Assembly (NCBI RefSeq): GCF_037971845.1
Contig: NZ_CP150227.1
Location: 6,324,001-6,388,000, forward strand
Reading direction: 5' to 3'
Length of the DNA stretch: 64,000 nt
From: Paenibacillus sp. FSL R5-0766
GTDB taxonomy: Bacteria; Bacillota; Bacilli; Paenibacillales; Paenibacillaceae
Shown here: one piece after another, positions 25,939-33,912 of the stretch
Numbering within the stretch: the first letter of the stretch is position 1
Layout of the letters: the number at the start of each line of letters is the position of its first letter
The notes under the pieces: model-generated
Databases searched by the model: none
The model's input: only the letters and a program-made list of their open reading frames with translations
Told to the model about the DNA's origin: nothing
Made by a program: the position numbers and the translations under genes

Positions 25939-27398
25939 GTTCCCATCTCCTTCATGAGTTGATTGACGGCCATACGTGCACTTTGCATTACAATCGGCAC
26001 TCCGCCTCCTGGATGTACAGATGCTCCTGCTGCATATAATCCCTGTATATTGGGAAATGGTTTGGGTTGCGGCCGGTATACACCGGACTGGAACAATACA
26101 GGTGCTATACCAAAGCTTCCGCCCCCATAGAGCCCGTCTCGCTCTGCATCGGCAGGTGTACGTACCTTTTTCCACTTGATCGCTGCACGAAGTCCCGGGA
26201 ATCCACGTTGCTCCGCTTCTTCCAGTACCCGTTCTGCCAATGCTTCGCTCTCTTGATCCCAGTCGACACCTTCGGCATCAGGCACCGGAATGAGGAAATA
26301 CAATACACTCTGTCCTGGAGGTGCTGCAGTTTCATCCAATGCGACCGGATTAAATACGTAGAATGAGGACTTTGCCGGAATGCGTCGCTGATTGAACACT
26401 TCCTGTAAGCTACCTTCAAGACTCGGTGGCAGGAAGAACTGGTGTGTTGTTGCATCTTCCCAGGTTTTGTCCACGCCCACATAGAGCAATACACATCCGG
26501 AAGAGGGACGATACGCTTTTCTTTTACGCGATACCTCTGGTGATTGTCCAAGCAAACCCGATAGATGGGGGAAATCACCATTGTAGATAACTGCATCCAC
26601 ATTTTCTGCGCCGGCTGCCGTTTCTATACCTTTACACACACCATTTTCAATCGTGAGTCCGGTCACTTCGGAATTCAGCACAACACGTCCACCACGTGAT
26701 ATCAGTTCCTGTTCCAGAATGGCCGGCAATGCTGCATATCCACCTTTGACCATCCAGATACCATATTCATGCTCTGCGTAAGGCAAAAGGGAATAGATGC
26801 CTGGCGTCCCAAACGGTGATCCACCGATGTATAGACTTTGCAGAGAGTACGCATCAAGCAATTCCTCATGCTGAAAATAATCACCTACCGCTTTCCGGAC
26901 ACTTTTGTGTGCACGCAATCTGCCCATGAGGGACATGAGCGAAGGGGTGAAGAAATCCCTTTTGCGCGGAAAAGCCCTTTCCAGAAACGCTGCCCGGCCT
27001 GCCGGAAACAACGTGTCCATATCTTTCATAAATCGTGTGAATCCTCGGCTCTCTCCCGGGAACAAACGCTCAATCTCCGCAGTCTGCTCTTCACGTGAGG
27101 TCATCTTGGTCATGACACGACCACTGTGGTAATGCACTCTGTATAACGGATCACAGCGAAGTAACTCAATCTTCGAACGATCTACGCCTGCTTCCTCAAG
27201 TATTCCAAGTAACATCTCCGGCAGCAGTACGATCGTTGGCCCCTGATCGATCCGATACTCGCCTTCCTGCTCATATCCAATGCGTCCGCCAACGCGGGAA
27301 CCCCGTTCATACACGGTGACATCCCAACCTTGACGGTTCAATAACAGTGCCGAAGTGAGTCCGCCAATCCCTGCGCCTACAATAGCGGCCCGCTTCAT
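25935..27398 (-). CDS. CrtI/CrtN-family carotenoid desaturase, second paralogue
   Basis: A FAD-dependent desaturase-type protein of 487 aa. It starts MKRAAIVGAGIGGLTSALLL (dinucleotide fold), followed by YERGSRVGGRIGYEQEG. At the C-terminus LYAAGASVHPGGGVPIVMQS is the family signature. The ATG at 27398 overlaps the stop of the first paralogue (ATGA), and the open frame extending to 27551 is only overlap. It sits between desaturase 1 and crtM. Which of the three CrtI-type enzymes does which step cannot be told from sequence alone. Confidence 0.88.
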   Translation of the reverse strand: MKRAAIVGAGIGGLTSALLLNRQGWDVTVYERGSRVGGRIGYEQEGEYRIDQGPTIVLLPEMLLGILEEAGVDRSKIELLRCDPLYRVHYHSGRVMTKMTSREEQTAEIERLFPGESRGFTRFMKDMDTLFPAGRAAFLERAFPRKRDFFTPSLMSLMGRLRAHKSVRKAVGDYFQHEELLDAYSLQSLYIGGSPFGTPGIYSLLPYAEHEYGIWMVKGGYAALPAILEQELISRGGRVVLNSEVTGLTIENGVCKGIETAAGAENVDAVIYNGDFPHLSGLLGQSPEVSRKRKAYRPSSGCVLLYVGVDKTWEDATTHQFFLPPSLEGSLQEVFNQRRIPAKSSFYVFNPVALDETAAPPGQSVLYFLIPVPDAEGVDWDQESEALAERVLEEAEQRGFPGLRAAIKWKKVRTPADAERDGLYGGGSFGIAPVLFQSGVYRPQPKPFPNIQGLYAAGASVHPGGGVPIVMQSARMAVNQLMKEMGT

Positions 27399-28945
27399 GA
27401 ATGCCCTCTGGCTTCTGCCGTCTTCACATAAGAGGATGGCTTGGAACGTGTGCGTGCGTCCTCTTCCTGAATCAGTCTGACACTGATCCGTGCCGATTCG
27501 AAGATCGTGGGCAACCCGCTGCCCGGATGTGTCCCTCCGCCTACCAGCCATACACTTTTCAACTCTTCAAACTGGTTATGGGGACGCAGATACATCATCT
27601 GGCCCAAATTATGTGCCATATTAAACGTTGCTCCGCGATACACATCCAGTTCAGTCTCCCAATCAAGTGGAGTGAACAGCATACATTCTTCAATACGGCT
27701 GCGAATGTCTGCCAGCTCAGGAATGCCTTCCATGCGTTTCATCATGGCCTCCTGCACATTCTCCCGTTCTGCCTCCCAATCAATATTTGCGGTAAGGTTA
27801 GGCGTAGGCATCAGAACATACAAAGCAGATTTCCCTTCCGGTGCCAGCGTCGAATCAAGTCTGGAAGGGTTATGAATATATAGAGATGGATCGGCTGATA
27901 ACATTTTATGCTTTGTGATCTCATCAACGTTTAACCGGTAGTCCTCGGGAAAATAGATCGAGTGATGCGGCAGGTCCACATCACCATCCACGCCCAGATA
28001 CAACATTGCTGTCGAGCAGGAATACTTTTTGCGTTTCATTTTCTCCGGGGTATATTTCTTAAGCACGCCTGGTTCAAACAGATGGTTCACGGCATGTGCA
28101 AAGTCGGCGTTCACAACCACATGGTCTGCTTCGATGCGTTCACCGTTCTCAAGCAACACACCTTCTGCACGACCATTGCGAACGATGACCTGTTTCACCG
28201 GGGTGGAAGTATGTATGCGTCCTCCGTATTCTTCCACGACATCGGCCATGGCTTGGAAGATCCGATTCACGCCGCCAATGGGGTGGAACAATCCGTAGTG
28301 ATGCTCAATAAACGATAATATGGTAAAGGTACCCGGACAATCCCAGGCAGACATGCCAAGGTATTTGGATTGGAATGTAAATGCCCAGCGTAGACGCTCA
28401 TCTGTAAAATAGCGGGACAAGATTCCATAGACTGTATTGTGGACATCAAGCTTAGGTAGAGCTGTTACCGCATCCTTGCGTAGATAGTCAGTCAACTTGC
28501 CAAAAGGACGACGGAGCAGAGGCATGACTTTGCCAAACTTCACTTCTTCTTCTTGCATGAACCGAAGGTAATTGTCCTCATTGCCCGGAAACAATTCCTT
28601 AATCTGTGCAGCTGTATCTTCCCGATTACGAGAAGGCGTGAACACCTTATCACCAAAGTTCAGTGCGTACAGTGGGGTTAGCTCTTTCATATGCACATAA
28701 TCGGATAATTTGCGTCCCACCACATCGAACATCTCTTCGATCAGCTGTGGCATCATCAAAAATGTAGCACCCCGGTCGAATCGATATTCACCCAGTTCCA
28801 ATCTGGCAGAACGCCCCCCGATGACTGGCTGTTTCTCATACACATCTACCTCGTACCCCTGACCGGACAATAACATCGCTGCTGCAAGTCCACCCGGACC
28901 TGCGCCAATGACAGCTGCACGTTTGCGTTGTTGATTCGGTATCAT
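27395..28945 (-). CDS. CrtI/CrtN-family carotenoid desaturase, first paralogue
   Basis: First gene of the crt operon, 516 aa. It has the FAD fold AAVIGAGPGGLAAAMLLSGQ, then YEKQPVIGGRSARLELGEYR, then RFDRGATFLMMP. The C-terminal SVWLVGGGTHPGSGLPTIFE resembles phytoene and diapophytoene desaturases closely. The ATG at 28945 has AAAGG 8 nt upstream; the GTG three codons earlier is in the ribosome site. Most likely it is the dehydrosqualene desaturase (CrtN role). Its promoter, about 110 nt upstream, carries three 11-bp direct repeats. Confidence 0.9.
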   Translation of the reverse strand: MIPNQQRKRAAVIGAGPGGLAAAMLLSGQGYEVDVYEKQPVIGGRSARLELGEYRFDRGATFLMMPQLIEEMFDVVGRKLSDYVHMKELTPLYALNFGDKVFTPSRNREDTAAQIKELFPGNEDNYLRFMQEEEVKFGKVMPLLRRPFGKLTDYLRKDAVTALPKLDVHNTVYGILSRYFTDERLRWAFTFQSKYLGMSAWDCPGTFTILSFIEHHYGLFHPIGGVNRIFQAMADVVEEYGGRIHTSTPVKQVIVRNGRAEGVLLENGERIEADHVVVNADFAHAVNHLFEPGVLKKYTPEKMKRKKYSCSTAMLYLGVDGDVDLPHHSIYFPEDYRLNVDEITKHKMLSADPSLYIHNPSRLDSTLAPEGKSALYVLMPTPNLTANIDWEAERENVQEAMMKRMEGIPELADIRSRIEECMLFTPLDWETELDVYRGATFNMAHNLGQMMYLRPHNQFEELKSVWLVGGGTHPGSGLPTIFESARISVRLIQEEDARTRSKPSSYVKTAEARGHS

Positions 28946-29039
28946 GCCACTCACCTTTCTATGTAGGGAATTCCTATAGTTCTCTAGCCCCTAACCTATT
29001 ATTAAACCGCCCAAGAACACTTTAAGCGGTAACTAGCAA

Positions 29040-29083
29040 AAACATTATACAAATATAATACAAATATTATACGACCTTGTAAA
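29040..29083 (-). promoter_or_regulatory. crt operon promoter with three 11-bp direct repeats (CarH operator candidate)
   Basis: Read on the plus strand the repeats are AAACATTATAC / AAATATAATAC / AAATATTATAC, abutting with no gap at 29040-29050, 29051-29061 and 29062-29072. On the minus strand TTTACA (29078-29083) and TATTAT (29055-29060) are spaced by exactly 17 bp, so the repeats cover the -10 and the spacer. A related triplet is present in the carH promoter. Three tandem 11-bp repeats is the operator form known for Thermus CarH (from memory). Confidence 0.8.
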
Positions 29084-29091
29084 CCAAAAAA

Positions 29092-29105
29092 TGACCCGTC
29101 GGTCA
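29092..29105. promoter_or_regulatory. TGACC-CGTC-GGTCA palindrome
   Basis: A perfect 5-bp-arm inverted repeat just upstream of the crt -35 box. It has the look of a TetR/GntR-type dimer site; no matching regulator is obvious nearby. Confidence 0.4.
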
Positions 29106-29133
29106 AAATACTCTGCTAATCCATATATAAACA

Positions 29134-29170
29134 CAAAAAACACCCTTTGATCACTTTCGTCAAAGGATGT
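29134..29170 (-). terminator. Terminator after carH
   Basis: CATCCTTTGA / TCAAAGGGTG stem with a 9-nt loop, followed by six T on the minus strand. It separates carH from the crt promoter. Confidence 0.8.
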
Positions 29171-29210
29171 CCTTTATACACTAACCTATTCATTGAATGA
29201 TAAGATATGT

Positions 29211-30167
29211 TTAGTTATGTGCCTGTCCAAACCTCGCACCAGGTGTTCGATCTGCGAGATACTCACGTTCTATCCATGACTGCCAATCCGCTGAATCCTC
29301 TGGCATAATCCATTGCGGGTAACGAGCATGTTCTGCACGCTCATAGCCCTTTCCACCAAGTACGAAGCGAATATGTGGAAACTCGTTTTTAATCCGCTCT
29401 ATAAGCTGATCACACCGTTCAAGAAGCCCTGGGCTTGTGATCGAAAGGCAGACCAACTTGATCTTTTGCTCCCGAATAATCGGGAAGATGCCTTCTTCTG
29501 GCGTGTTCGCACCGAGATACAGTACTTCCGCTCCATTTTTACGCATAAAGAGAGAGAACAGCAGCAATCCGACCTGATGGTGCTCCCCTTCCGGACACAA
29601 CGCCAGAACTTTGGGCAGATGCGGATAGATCGGGAACAGATGGAAAAACTGATAAAACCGCTGTGAAATCAGCTGTGTCATGAAGTGTTCCTGAGCCACC
29701 GAAGCCCTGCCTTGCTCCCATGCATCTCCAACCCGAACCAGAATGGGCACCAACACATGATAGAACATCGAGTCATACCCATACATGGTGAAACCAAAAT
29801 CAATCAAACCATTGGCGCGTTCACCCTGAAAGTTGTAGAGCGAGTCATAGATCTGATCTGCCATGCGTGCGTAGGCTTCTTCCATCGTAGGCACCGGAGC
29901 CATGATCGGCGTGGGCACAGCCTCGGGCGGATTCAATTTGTTTACTTTCAACATCCGTACCGCTTCCGAAATATTGGTCTGATGCAGCTCAATCTGTTCT
30001 TTCAACCAGCGCAGATCCGCAACATTCTCTTCGGTATACATTCGATAACCCGATTCCGTCCGCTCAGGGGTGACCGCACTATACCGATTCTCCCAAGCCC
30101 GGAGCGTCACCGTCGGGATACCGAGCATGGCAGCGACTTGTTTGATGGAATACACCTTATTACCCAC
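29211..30167 (-). CDS. carH: CarH-type B12-dependent photoreceptor and MerR-family repressor
   Basis: A light-sensing transcription regulator using adenosylcobalamin. The MerR HTH is at residues about 5-70 (VYSIKQVAAMLGIPTVTLRA, WENRYSAVTPERTESGYRMY). The B12-binding four-helix bundle shows the W-x9-EH motif (WEQGRASVAQEH), and the cobalamin domain has the E-x-H-x2-G loop (GEHHQVG) that supplies the lower axial His. These are the residues that mark CarH within MerR proteins. In the dark CarH binds operator DNA; light breaks the Co-C bond and releases it (family knowledge). The GTG at 30167 with AGGAAAG upstream is preferred to a TTG at 30194. It lies directly upstream of the crt operon, same strand. 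Confidence 0.93.
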   Translation of the reverse strand: MGNKVYSIKQVAAMLGIPTVTLRAWENRYSAVTPERTESGYRMYTEENVADLRWLKEQIELHQTNISEAVRMLKVNKLNPPEAVPTPIMAPVPTMEEAYARMADQIYDSLYNFQGERANGLIDFGFTMYGYDSMFYHVLVPILVRVGDAWEQGRASVAQEHFMTQLISQRFYQFFHLFPIYPHLPKVLALCPEGEHHQVGLLLFSLFMRKNGAEVLYLGANTPEEGIFPIIREQKIKLVCLSITSPGLLERCDQLIERIKNEFPHIRFVLGGKGYERAEHARYPQWIMPEDSADWQSWIEREYLADRTPGARFGQAHN

Positions 30168-30240
30168 TTTCTTTCCTAAATGTCCAGATTTCAAAGGTTA
30201 TATCATTGGTTCCCCGTCCTTGTCAGGCATATGAAAACCC

Positions 30241-30295
30241 TAACATTCTACAAAAATAATACACTCATTATACACAACGCTCAGACAACTGTCGA
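30241..30295 (-). promoter_or_regulatory. carH promoter with three 11-bp direct repeats
   Basis: Abutting repeats TAACATTCTAC / AAAAATAATAC / ACTCATTATAC at 30241-30273 on the plus strand match, position by position, the triplet in the crt promoter. On the minus strand TCGACA (30290-30295) and TATAAT (30267-30272) are 17 bp apart. This suggests that CarH represses its own gene. The divergent phospholipase D-like gene starts 150 bp away and might be affected too. Confidence 0.72.
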
Positions 30296-30422
30296 TTGCA
30301 TCCTGCCAATTTTGCCATATGCATTTTACCGCTACATTAGTTATACTACCGGGTTCTCCTGCGTCAATGTGATCATCCGTGTGGTAATAGAAGTCAGCAA
30401 GTACAGAAGGGGGAGTGCGCCG

Positions 30423-31898
30423 TTGGTCTCATTACGCCGCCATACATCAGACCGCAAGTCTTCACGCGGCAAATTTCCATACATACGAACAGGGCTCGTC
30501 CTATTGGTCCTATGGCTCATCGCCGTCATGCTCTATCAGACTTACAAACCATTACCAACGGGCATTTCCTACGAAAGCCCGGAGTATCGTGTGGATCAAG
30601 TCGAGTTCCTGCATGACCTCACTTACCCTTCCTCTGACGGACAGATGCAGCACGAACAGCAGATTTTCCAGCGCATGATGCAGATTGTGGAGGAAGCAGA
30701 GCAGTTTGTCCTGGTGGATATGTTCCTGTTCAATAATTATCAGCACAAGGGACAGAACTTTCCTCCTGTGAGTAATGAATTCACCGAAGCACTGGTCGCC
30801 AAAAAAAATCAGCATCCTGATATGGACATCTGGTTTATTACAGATGAAGTAAATACCAACTATAACTCAGCACCCAATCCGTTGCTGGAACAAATGAAAC
30901 AAGCAGGCATTCATGTGGTCATCACTGATGTTGACCCTTTGCGTGATTCAACGCCAGTGTACTCTGCGGTCTGGCGGACCTTCTTCCAATGGTTTGGTCA
31001 ATCCGGAGATGGCTGGATCAAAAACCTGATGGCCACGGATGGTCCGGATATAACGGTCCGTTCCTATCTCAAGCTGCTCAATGTGAAAGGAAATCATCGC
31101 AAAGTTGTTGTTAGTGAGAAGACGGCGATTGTCTCTTCTGGCAATATTCATGATGCGAGTGCCTACCACTCGAACATTGCATTTGAAGTAACAGGCCCAA
31201 TCATTGGCGATATTCTTCAGTCAGAGCAAGCTGTACTCGACATCTCAGGCGGAGGCCAGGTCCCTGCCTACACCACGCCTTCCCCGGATTCAAACACGGG
31301 AGACCTACGAATTCGCTATTTAACTGAAGGCAAAGTGAATGACGCTGCACTCCATGAGATCAATCAGGCTGGCAAAGGTGACACCTTATGGATAGGCATG
31401 TTCTATGTGGCCTCTCCGAAAGTATTAGAAGCCCTGCTGGAAGCCGCAAAACGAGGAACCGAGATCCGGCTTGTACTTGATCCAAATGAAAATGCATTTG
31501 GTCAGGAGAAGATCGGCATTCCGAACCGTCCTGTCGCTGCTGAATTGCATGATAAATCCGACGGTAAAATTCAGATCCGCTGGTATAACACCACCAAGGA
31601 ACAATACCATACCAAGATGATCTATCTTGCCAAAGCAACCGGAGATCATATTGTCCTAGGGGGTTCAACCAATTTCACCCCCCGAAACATGAATGACTAC
31701 AATCTGGAGAATGATCTATGGGTTGCTGCACCTCCAGACAATAAGTTCACGCTTGATATCGCGAATTATTTCGAGCGTATTTGGAATAATAATGATGCCG
31801 AGTTCACGTTAGACCTGGATGAGTTTCAGGAGAAGACTACGTTTTTGAAAGGTATCCTATATAAACTGCAACTGATTCTGGGTTTTACAACCTTTTGA
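30423..31898 (+). CDS. Phospholipase D-like (HKD) membrane-anchored protein
   Basis: A 491-aa protein with one N-terminal membrane helix (about residues 25-42, TGLVLLVLWLIAVMLY) and two PLD half-domains outside the membrane. HKD motif 1 is GNHRKVVVSEKTAIVSSGNI (about 235) and motif 2 is QYHTKMIYLAKATGDHIVLG (about 397), each with H-x-K. Cardiolipin synthases and related phosphatidyltransferases have this fold, but the length and single helix differ from typical Cls. The TTG at 30423 follows AGAAGGGGGAG at a 7-nt spacing; frames reaching to 30180 lack a site and overlap the carH promoter. It is divergent from carH. Confidence 0.85.
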   Translation: MVSLRRHTSDRKSSRGKFPYIRTGLVLLVLWLIAVMLYQTYKPLPTGISYESPEYRVDQVEFLHDLTYPSSDGQMQHEQQIFQRMMQIVEEAEQFVLVDMFLFNNYQHKGQNFPPVSNEFTEALVAKKNQHPDMDIWFITDEVNTNYNSAPNPLLEQMKQAGIHVVITDVDPLRDSTPVYSAVWRTFFQWFGQSGDGWIKNLMATDGPDITVRSYLKLLNVKGNHRKVVVSEKTAIVSSGNIHDASAYHSNIAFEVTGPIIGDILQSEQAVLDISGGGQVPAYTTPSPDSNTGDLRIRYLTEGKVNDAALHEINQAGKGDTLWIGMFYVASPKVLEALLEAAKRGTEIRLVLDPNENAFGQEKIGIPNRPVAAELHDKSDGKIQIRWYNTTKEQYHTKMIYLAKATGDHIVLGGSTNFTPRNMNDYNLENDLWVAAPPDNKFTLDIANYFERIWNNNDAEFTLDLDEFQEKTTFLKGILYKLQLILGFTTF

Positions 31899-31926
31899 TC
31901 AAAAACCACATTCATACCTGTTATAT

Positions 31927-31967
31927 CCGTCTGTACTCTACTGTGCAGGCGGATTTTTTCATCTTGA
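31927..31967 (+). terminator. Terminator after the PLD-like gene
   Basis: ATCCGTCTGTA / TGCAGGCGGAT stem (one mismatch) with TTTTTTC following. Confidence 0.8.
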
Positions 31968-32013
31968 CAGGGGGTGTGAAGTGTGAAAATATAATTACCT
32001 AACGACCGTTAGG
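31964..32013 (+). promoter_or_regulatory. Promoter and palindromic operator of the tetR-SMR operon
   Basis: A consensus TTGACA (31964-31969) and a consensus TATAAT (31990-31995) are 20 bp apart, longer than the usual 17. The palindrome CCTAACG-AC-CGTTAGG (31998-32013) lies at the expected start of transcription, 11 bp before the regulator gene. It is a good TetR operator candidate. Confidence 0.75.
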
Positions 32014-32024
32014 AAGGTGATTGA

Positions 32025-32648
32025 ATGACTGCTCAATCCATTCGAGATGCAGCCCTGTTCCATTTTGCGAGAGATGGCTATGAGGGAGCTTCTCTGAGAG
32101 CTATTGCTGATGAAGTCGGGATTAAAAAACCGTCCATATATGCACATTTTAGCTGTAAGGATGATTTATTTTTGCACACACTGGCCTTTGCATTTCACGA
32201 GGTAAAACGGCACACACTGGAATATTTCCGCGATCATGCGGATCTACCATTGGAGCAGCGGCTGAAAGGCTTGCTGATCTGGTTCGAACAAGAATACAAT
32301 GCCCACGCTTCGGCTCGATTGATGTTGCGTAATTGTTTTTACCCACCCCTTTCTCTGTATGGCGAAGTGATGGATCAGGTGTATCCGTTTATCGATGGCA
32401 TGGAACGCGCACTGACTCGTCTGCTGCAAAGGGCAATGCGTAATGAAGATATACCGCCTCTTCCCGCTGAACAAGCCGCTATTGCATTTATGACGTTCCT
32501 CGACGGTATTACCGTGGAGATTATCTATGGAAGTTCCCGTCGCTACAAGAGACGGTTGGAAGCATCCTGGCCTGTCTTTTGGCATGGCATTCATCATTTG
32601 AACGAAGAGGCACAAAGCGTTGTGCCGGAAGGAGATTCAACATCATGA
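32025..32648 (+). CDS. TetR/AcrR family regulator of the SMR pair
   Basis: A 207-aa repressor with the N-terminal [23 protein letters not shown] followed by [19 protein letters not shown] (residues about 3-45), and an all-helical ligand domain ([20 protein letters not shown]). The start is preceded by AGGAAGG. The stop codon overlaps the next ATG (ATGA), so it is cotranscribed with the two small exporters. The palindrome at 31998-32013 is its probable operator. The inducer is not known. Confidence 0.92.
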   Translation: MTAQSIRDAALFHFARDGYEGASLRAIADEVGIKKPSIYAHFSCKDDLFLHTLAFAFHEVKRHTLEYFRDHADLPLEQRLKGLLIWFEQEYNAHASARLMLRNCFYPPLSLYGEVMDQVYPFIDGMERALTRLLQRAMRNEDIPPLPAEQAAIAFMTFLDGITVEIIYGSSRRYKRRLEASWPVFWHGIHHLNEEAQSVVPEGDSTS

Positions 32649-32986
32649 ACCGCAACTGGTTATATGTATTTATCGGTGGAATTATTGAGATTGTCTGGGT
32701 GAGCGGGCTGAAACATGCCTCGAATGCCTGGGAGTGGACTTTAACGGGGATTGCCATCGTGATCAGCTTTGGACTGATCATTGCCGCTTCCAAAAGGCTG
32801 CCTGTGGGTACGGTGTATGCCGTCTTTACGGGAATTGGTACGGCGGGTACCGTCCTTACGGAAATGGTACTGTTCGGTGAGCCGTTCCGCTTGGCCAAAG
32901 TATTGCTCATCGGGCTGCTGCTCTGCGGCGTAATCGGACTGAAGCTGGTTACGGATCAGCAAGAAGCCAAAGGAGGTGCAGTATAA
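32645..32986 (+). CDS. Small multidrug resistance subunit 1 (EmrE/SugE family)
   Basis: A 113-aa, four-helix membrane exporter of the SMR family. The proton/drug-coupling Glu is at residue 15 ([15 protein letters not shown]). TM3 has [20 protein letters not shown] and TM4 ends [12 protein letters not shown]. The ATG overlaps the TetR stop, and its own stop overlaps the ATG of the second SMR gene (TAATG). Such pairs act as heterodimers (e.g. YkkCD, EbrAB). The substrate may be quaternary ammonium compounds or guanidinium; the sequence does not settle it, and no guanidine riboswitch is present upstream. Confidence 0.92.
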   Translation: MNRNWLYVFIGGIIEIVWVSGLKHASNAWEWTLTGIAIVISFGLIIAASKRLPVGTVYAVFTGIGTAGTVLTEMVLFGEPFRLAKVLLIGLLLCGVIGLKLVTDQQEAKGGAV

Positions 32987-33300
32987 TGGCTTGGATGGCA
33001 ATTGTAGGTGCAGGGATATGTGAAATTTTCGGCGTAATCGGTATTAATGGTGCTTCCACCAAGAAAGGATGGCCATACATCGTACTTATGCTGGTGTCGT
33101 TTGTGTTCAGCTTCTCGTTGCTGTCCTACGCCATGACATCCATTCCCATGGGCACAGCGTATGCCGTGTGGACGGGGATCGGGACGGTCGGCAGTACGTT
33201 AACAGGCATGTTCCTGTTTGGTGAACGGAAAGAAGCGAAGCGTATACTGTTTATCGCGATGATTTTGGTGGCAGCCGTTGGGCTGAAACTGATCACATAA
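32986..33300 (+). CDS. Small multidrug resistance subunit 2
   Basis: A 104-aa SMR protein with the conserved Glu at residue 13 (GAGICEIFGVIG) and TM3 GTAYAVWTGIGTVGSTLTGM, close to the first subunit but shorter at the C-terminus. The 1-nt overlap with the upstream gene indicates coupled translation at equal dose, fitting a heterodimeric pump. Confidence 0.92.
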   Translation: MAWMAIVGAGICEIFGVIGINGASTKKGWPYIVLMLVSFVFSFSLLSYAMTSIPMGTAYAVWTGIGTVGSTLTGMFLFGERKEAKRILFIAMILVAAVGLKLIT

Positions 33301-33313
33301 CGGAACAACTGAA

Positions 33314-33430
33314 TTACACTCTATAACTCCGGTGGTAGCATATGCTTCCGAAGAAGCTTTCTTACAGAAAGCTTTAAGGCGAACACTTCGTTTCTTCAAG
33401 TTGGTTCTGCCATCTCCGTTATCGTGTAAT
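33314..33430 (-). repeat. Dispersed palindromic element, copy 3 (short form)
   Basis: The outer ends (TTACAC...CTCCG and CTCCGTTATCGTGTAA) and the side hairpin AAGCTTTCTTACAGAAAGCTT are kept, but the central TTATCCCC/GGGGATAA stem has been lost. It lies downstream of the SMR genes, the only copy not ahead of a gene in sense orientation. Confidence 0.75.
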
Positions 33431-33470
33431 TCTTGGCTTCCATTATGATATCTATTACATTTTGTAATAT

Positions 33471-33506
33471 AAAAAAGACGACTTCAATCAGGAAGTCGTC
33501 TTTTTT
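33471..33506. terminator. Terminator downstream of the SMR operon
   Basis: AAAAAAGACGACTTC and GAAGTCGTCTTTTTT pair perfectly around a 6-nt loop; bidirectional T runs. Confidence 0.9.
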
Positions 33507-33568
33507 GGGGAATGATATAAATAGGGAACCTCTTTATACTTTGCTACGTAAGAAAGGATGTCGTAATT

Positions 33569-33700
33569 ATTAGAAAGTTATTGGCACGCATGGGTTCTTA
33601 TACTGGGTATACCCTTCTCATCGGCATGGCCATCTTCTATCTCATCGCTCTAGTCGCCATTATTATACTTGCCTTGTACGCCTTCACTGGAGGAAACTAA
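33569..33700 (+). CDS. Small hydrophobic protein, possible
   Basis: A short frame encoding RKLLARMGSYTGYTLLIG then AIFYLIALVAIIILALYAFT and GGN-TAA. It has a single strongly hydrophobic helix behind a basic N-terminus. AAAGGATG lies upstream, but the best-spaced codon is ATT (33569); an ATG is at 33590. If real it would start with ATT, or with the internal ATG giving 36 residues. No known family. Confidence 0.4.
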   Translation: MRKLLARMGSYTGYTLLIGMAIFYLIALVAIIILALYAFTGGN

Positions 33701-33819
33701 CTTAAACGTTCTTGATACCTTATCCCTATCGTACATACAAGCTGTACCTTGTTACTTGCCGTGTATTCTTCCCTTTGATCAGTCTCTTTTCTCCGCTCTT
33801 ATTTCCAATTTACTCCCAT

Positions 33820-33869
33820 TTGAATTCCTTCAACTATATCGTTTATACTTAGTTTGACCCTTAAGTCAA
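33820..33869 (+). promoter_or_regulatory. Promoter and operator of the tetR-RND operon
   Basis: TTGAAT (33820-33825) and TATACT (33844-33849) are 18 bp apart. The inverted repeat TTGAC-CCTTAA-GTCAA (33854-33869) follows at once and would lie over the transcription start. It is a likely site for the TetR protein encoded next. Confidence 0.6.
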
Positions 33870-33912
33870 TTCAAGAACTCATAAGTTCCCTGATGAGGTG
33901 AAAGTATCGTTA

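Noticed and set aside
25939..26175. Possible long N-terminal extension of crtM
   Set aside because: It overlaps the upstream desaturase out of frame, is Arg/Cys-rich, and a good ribosome site exists for the ATG at 25938.
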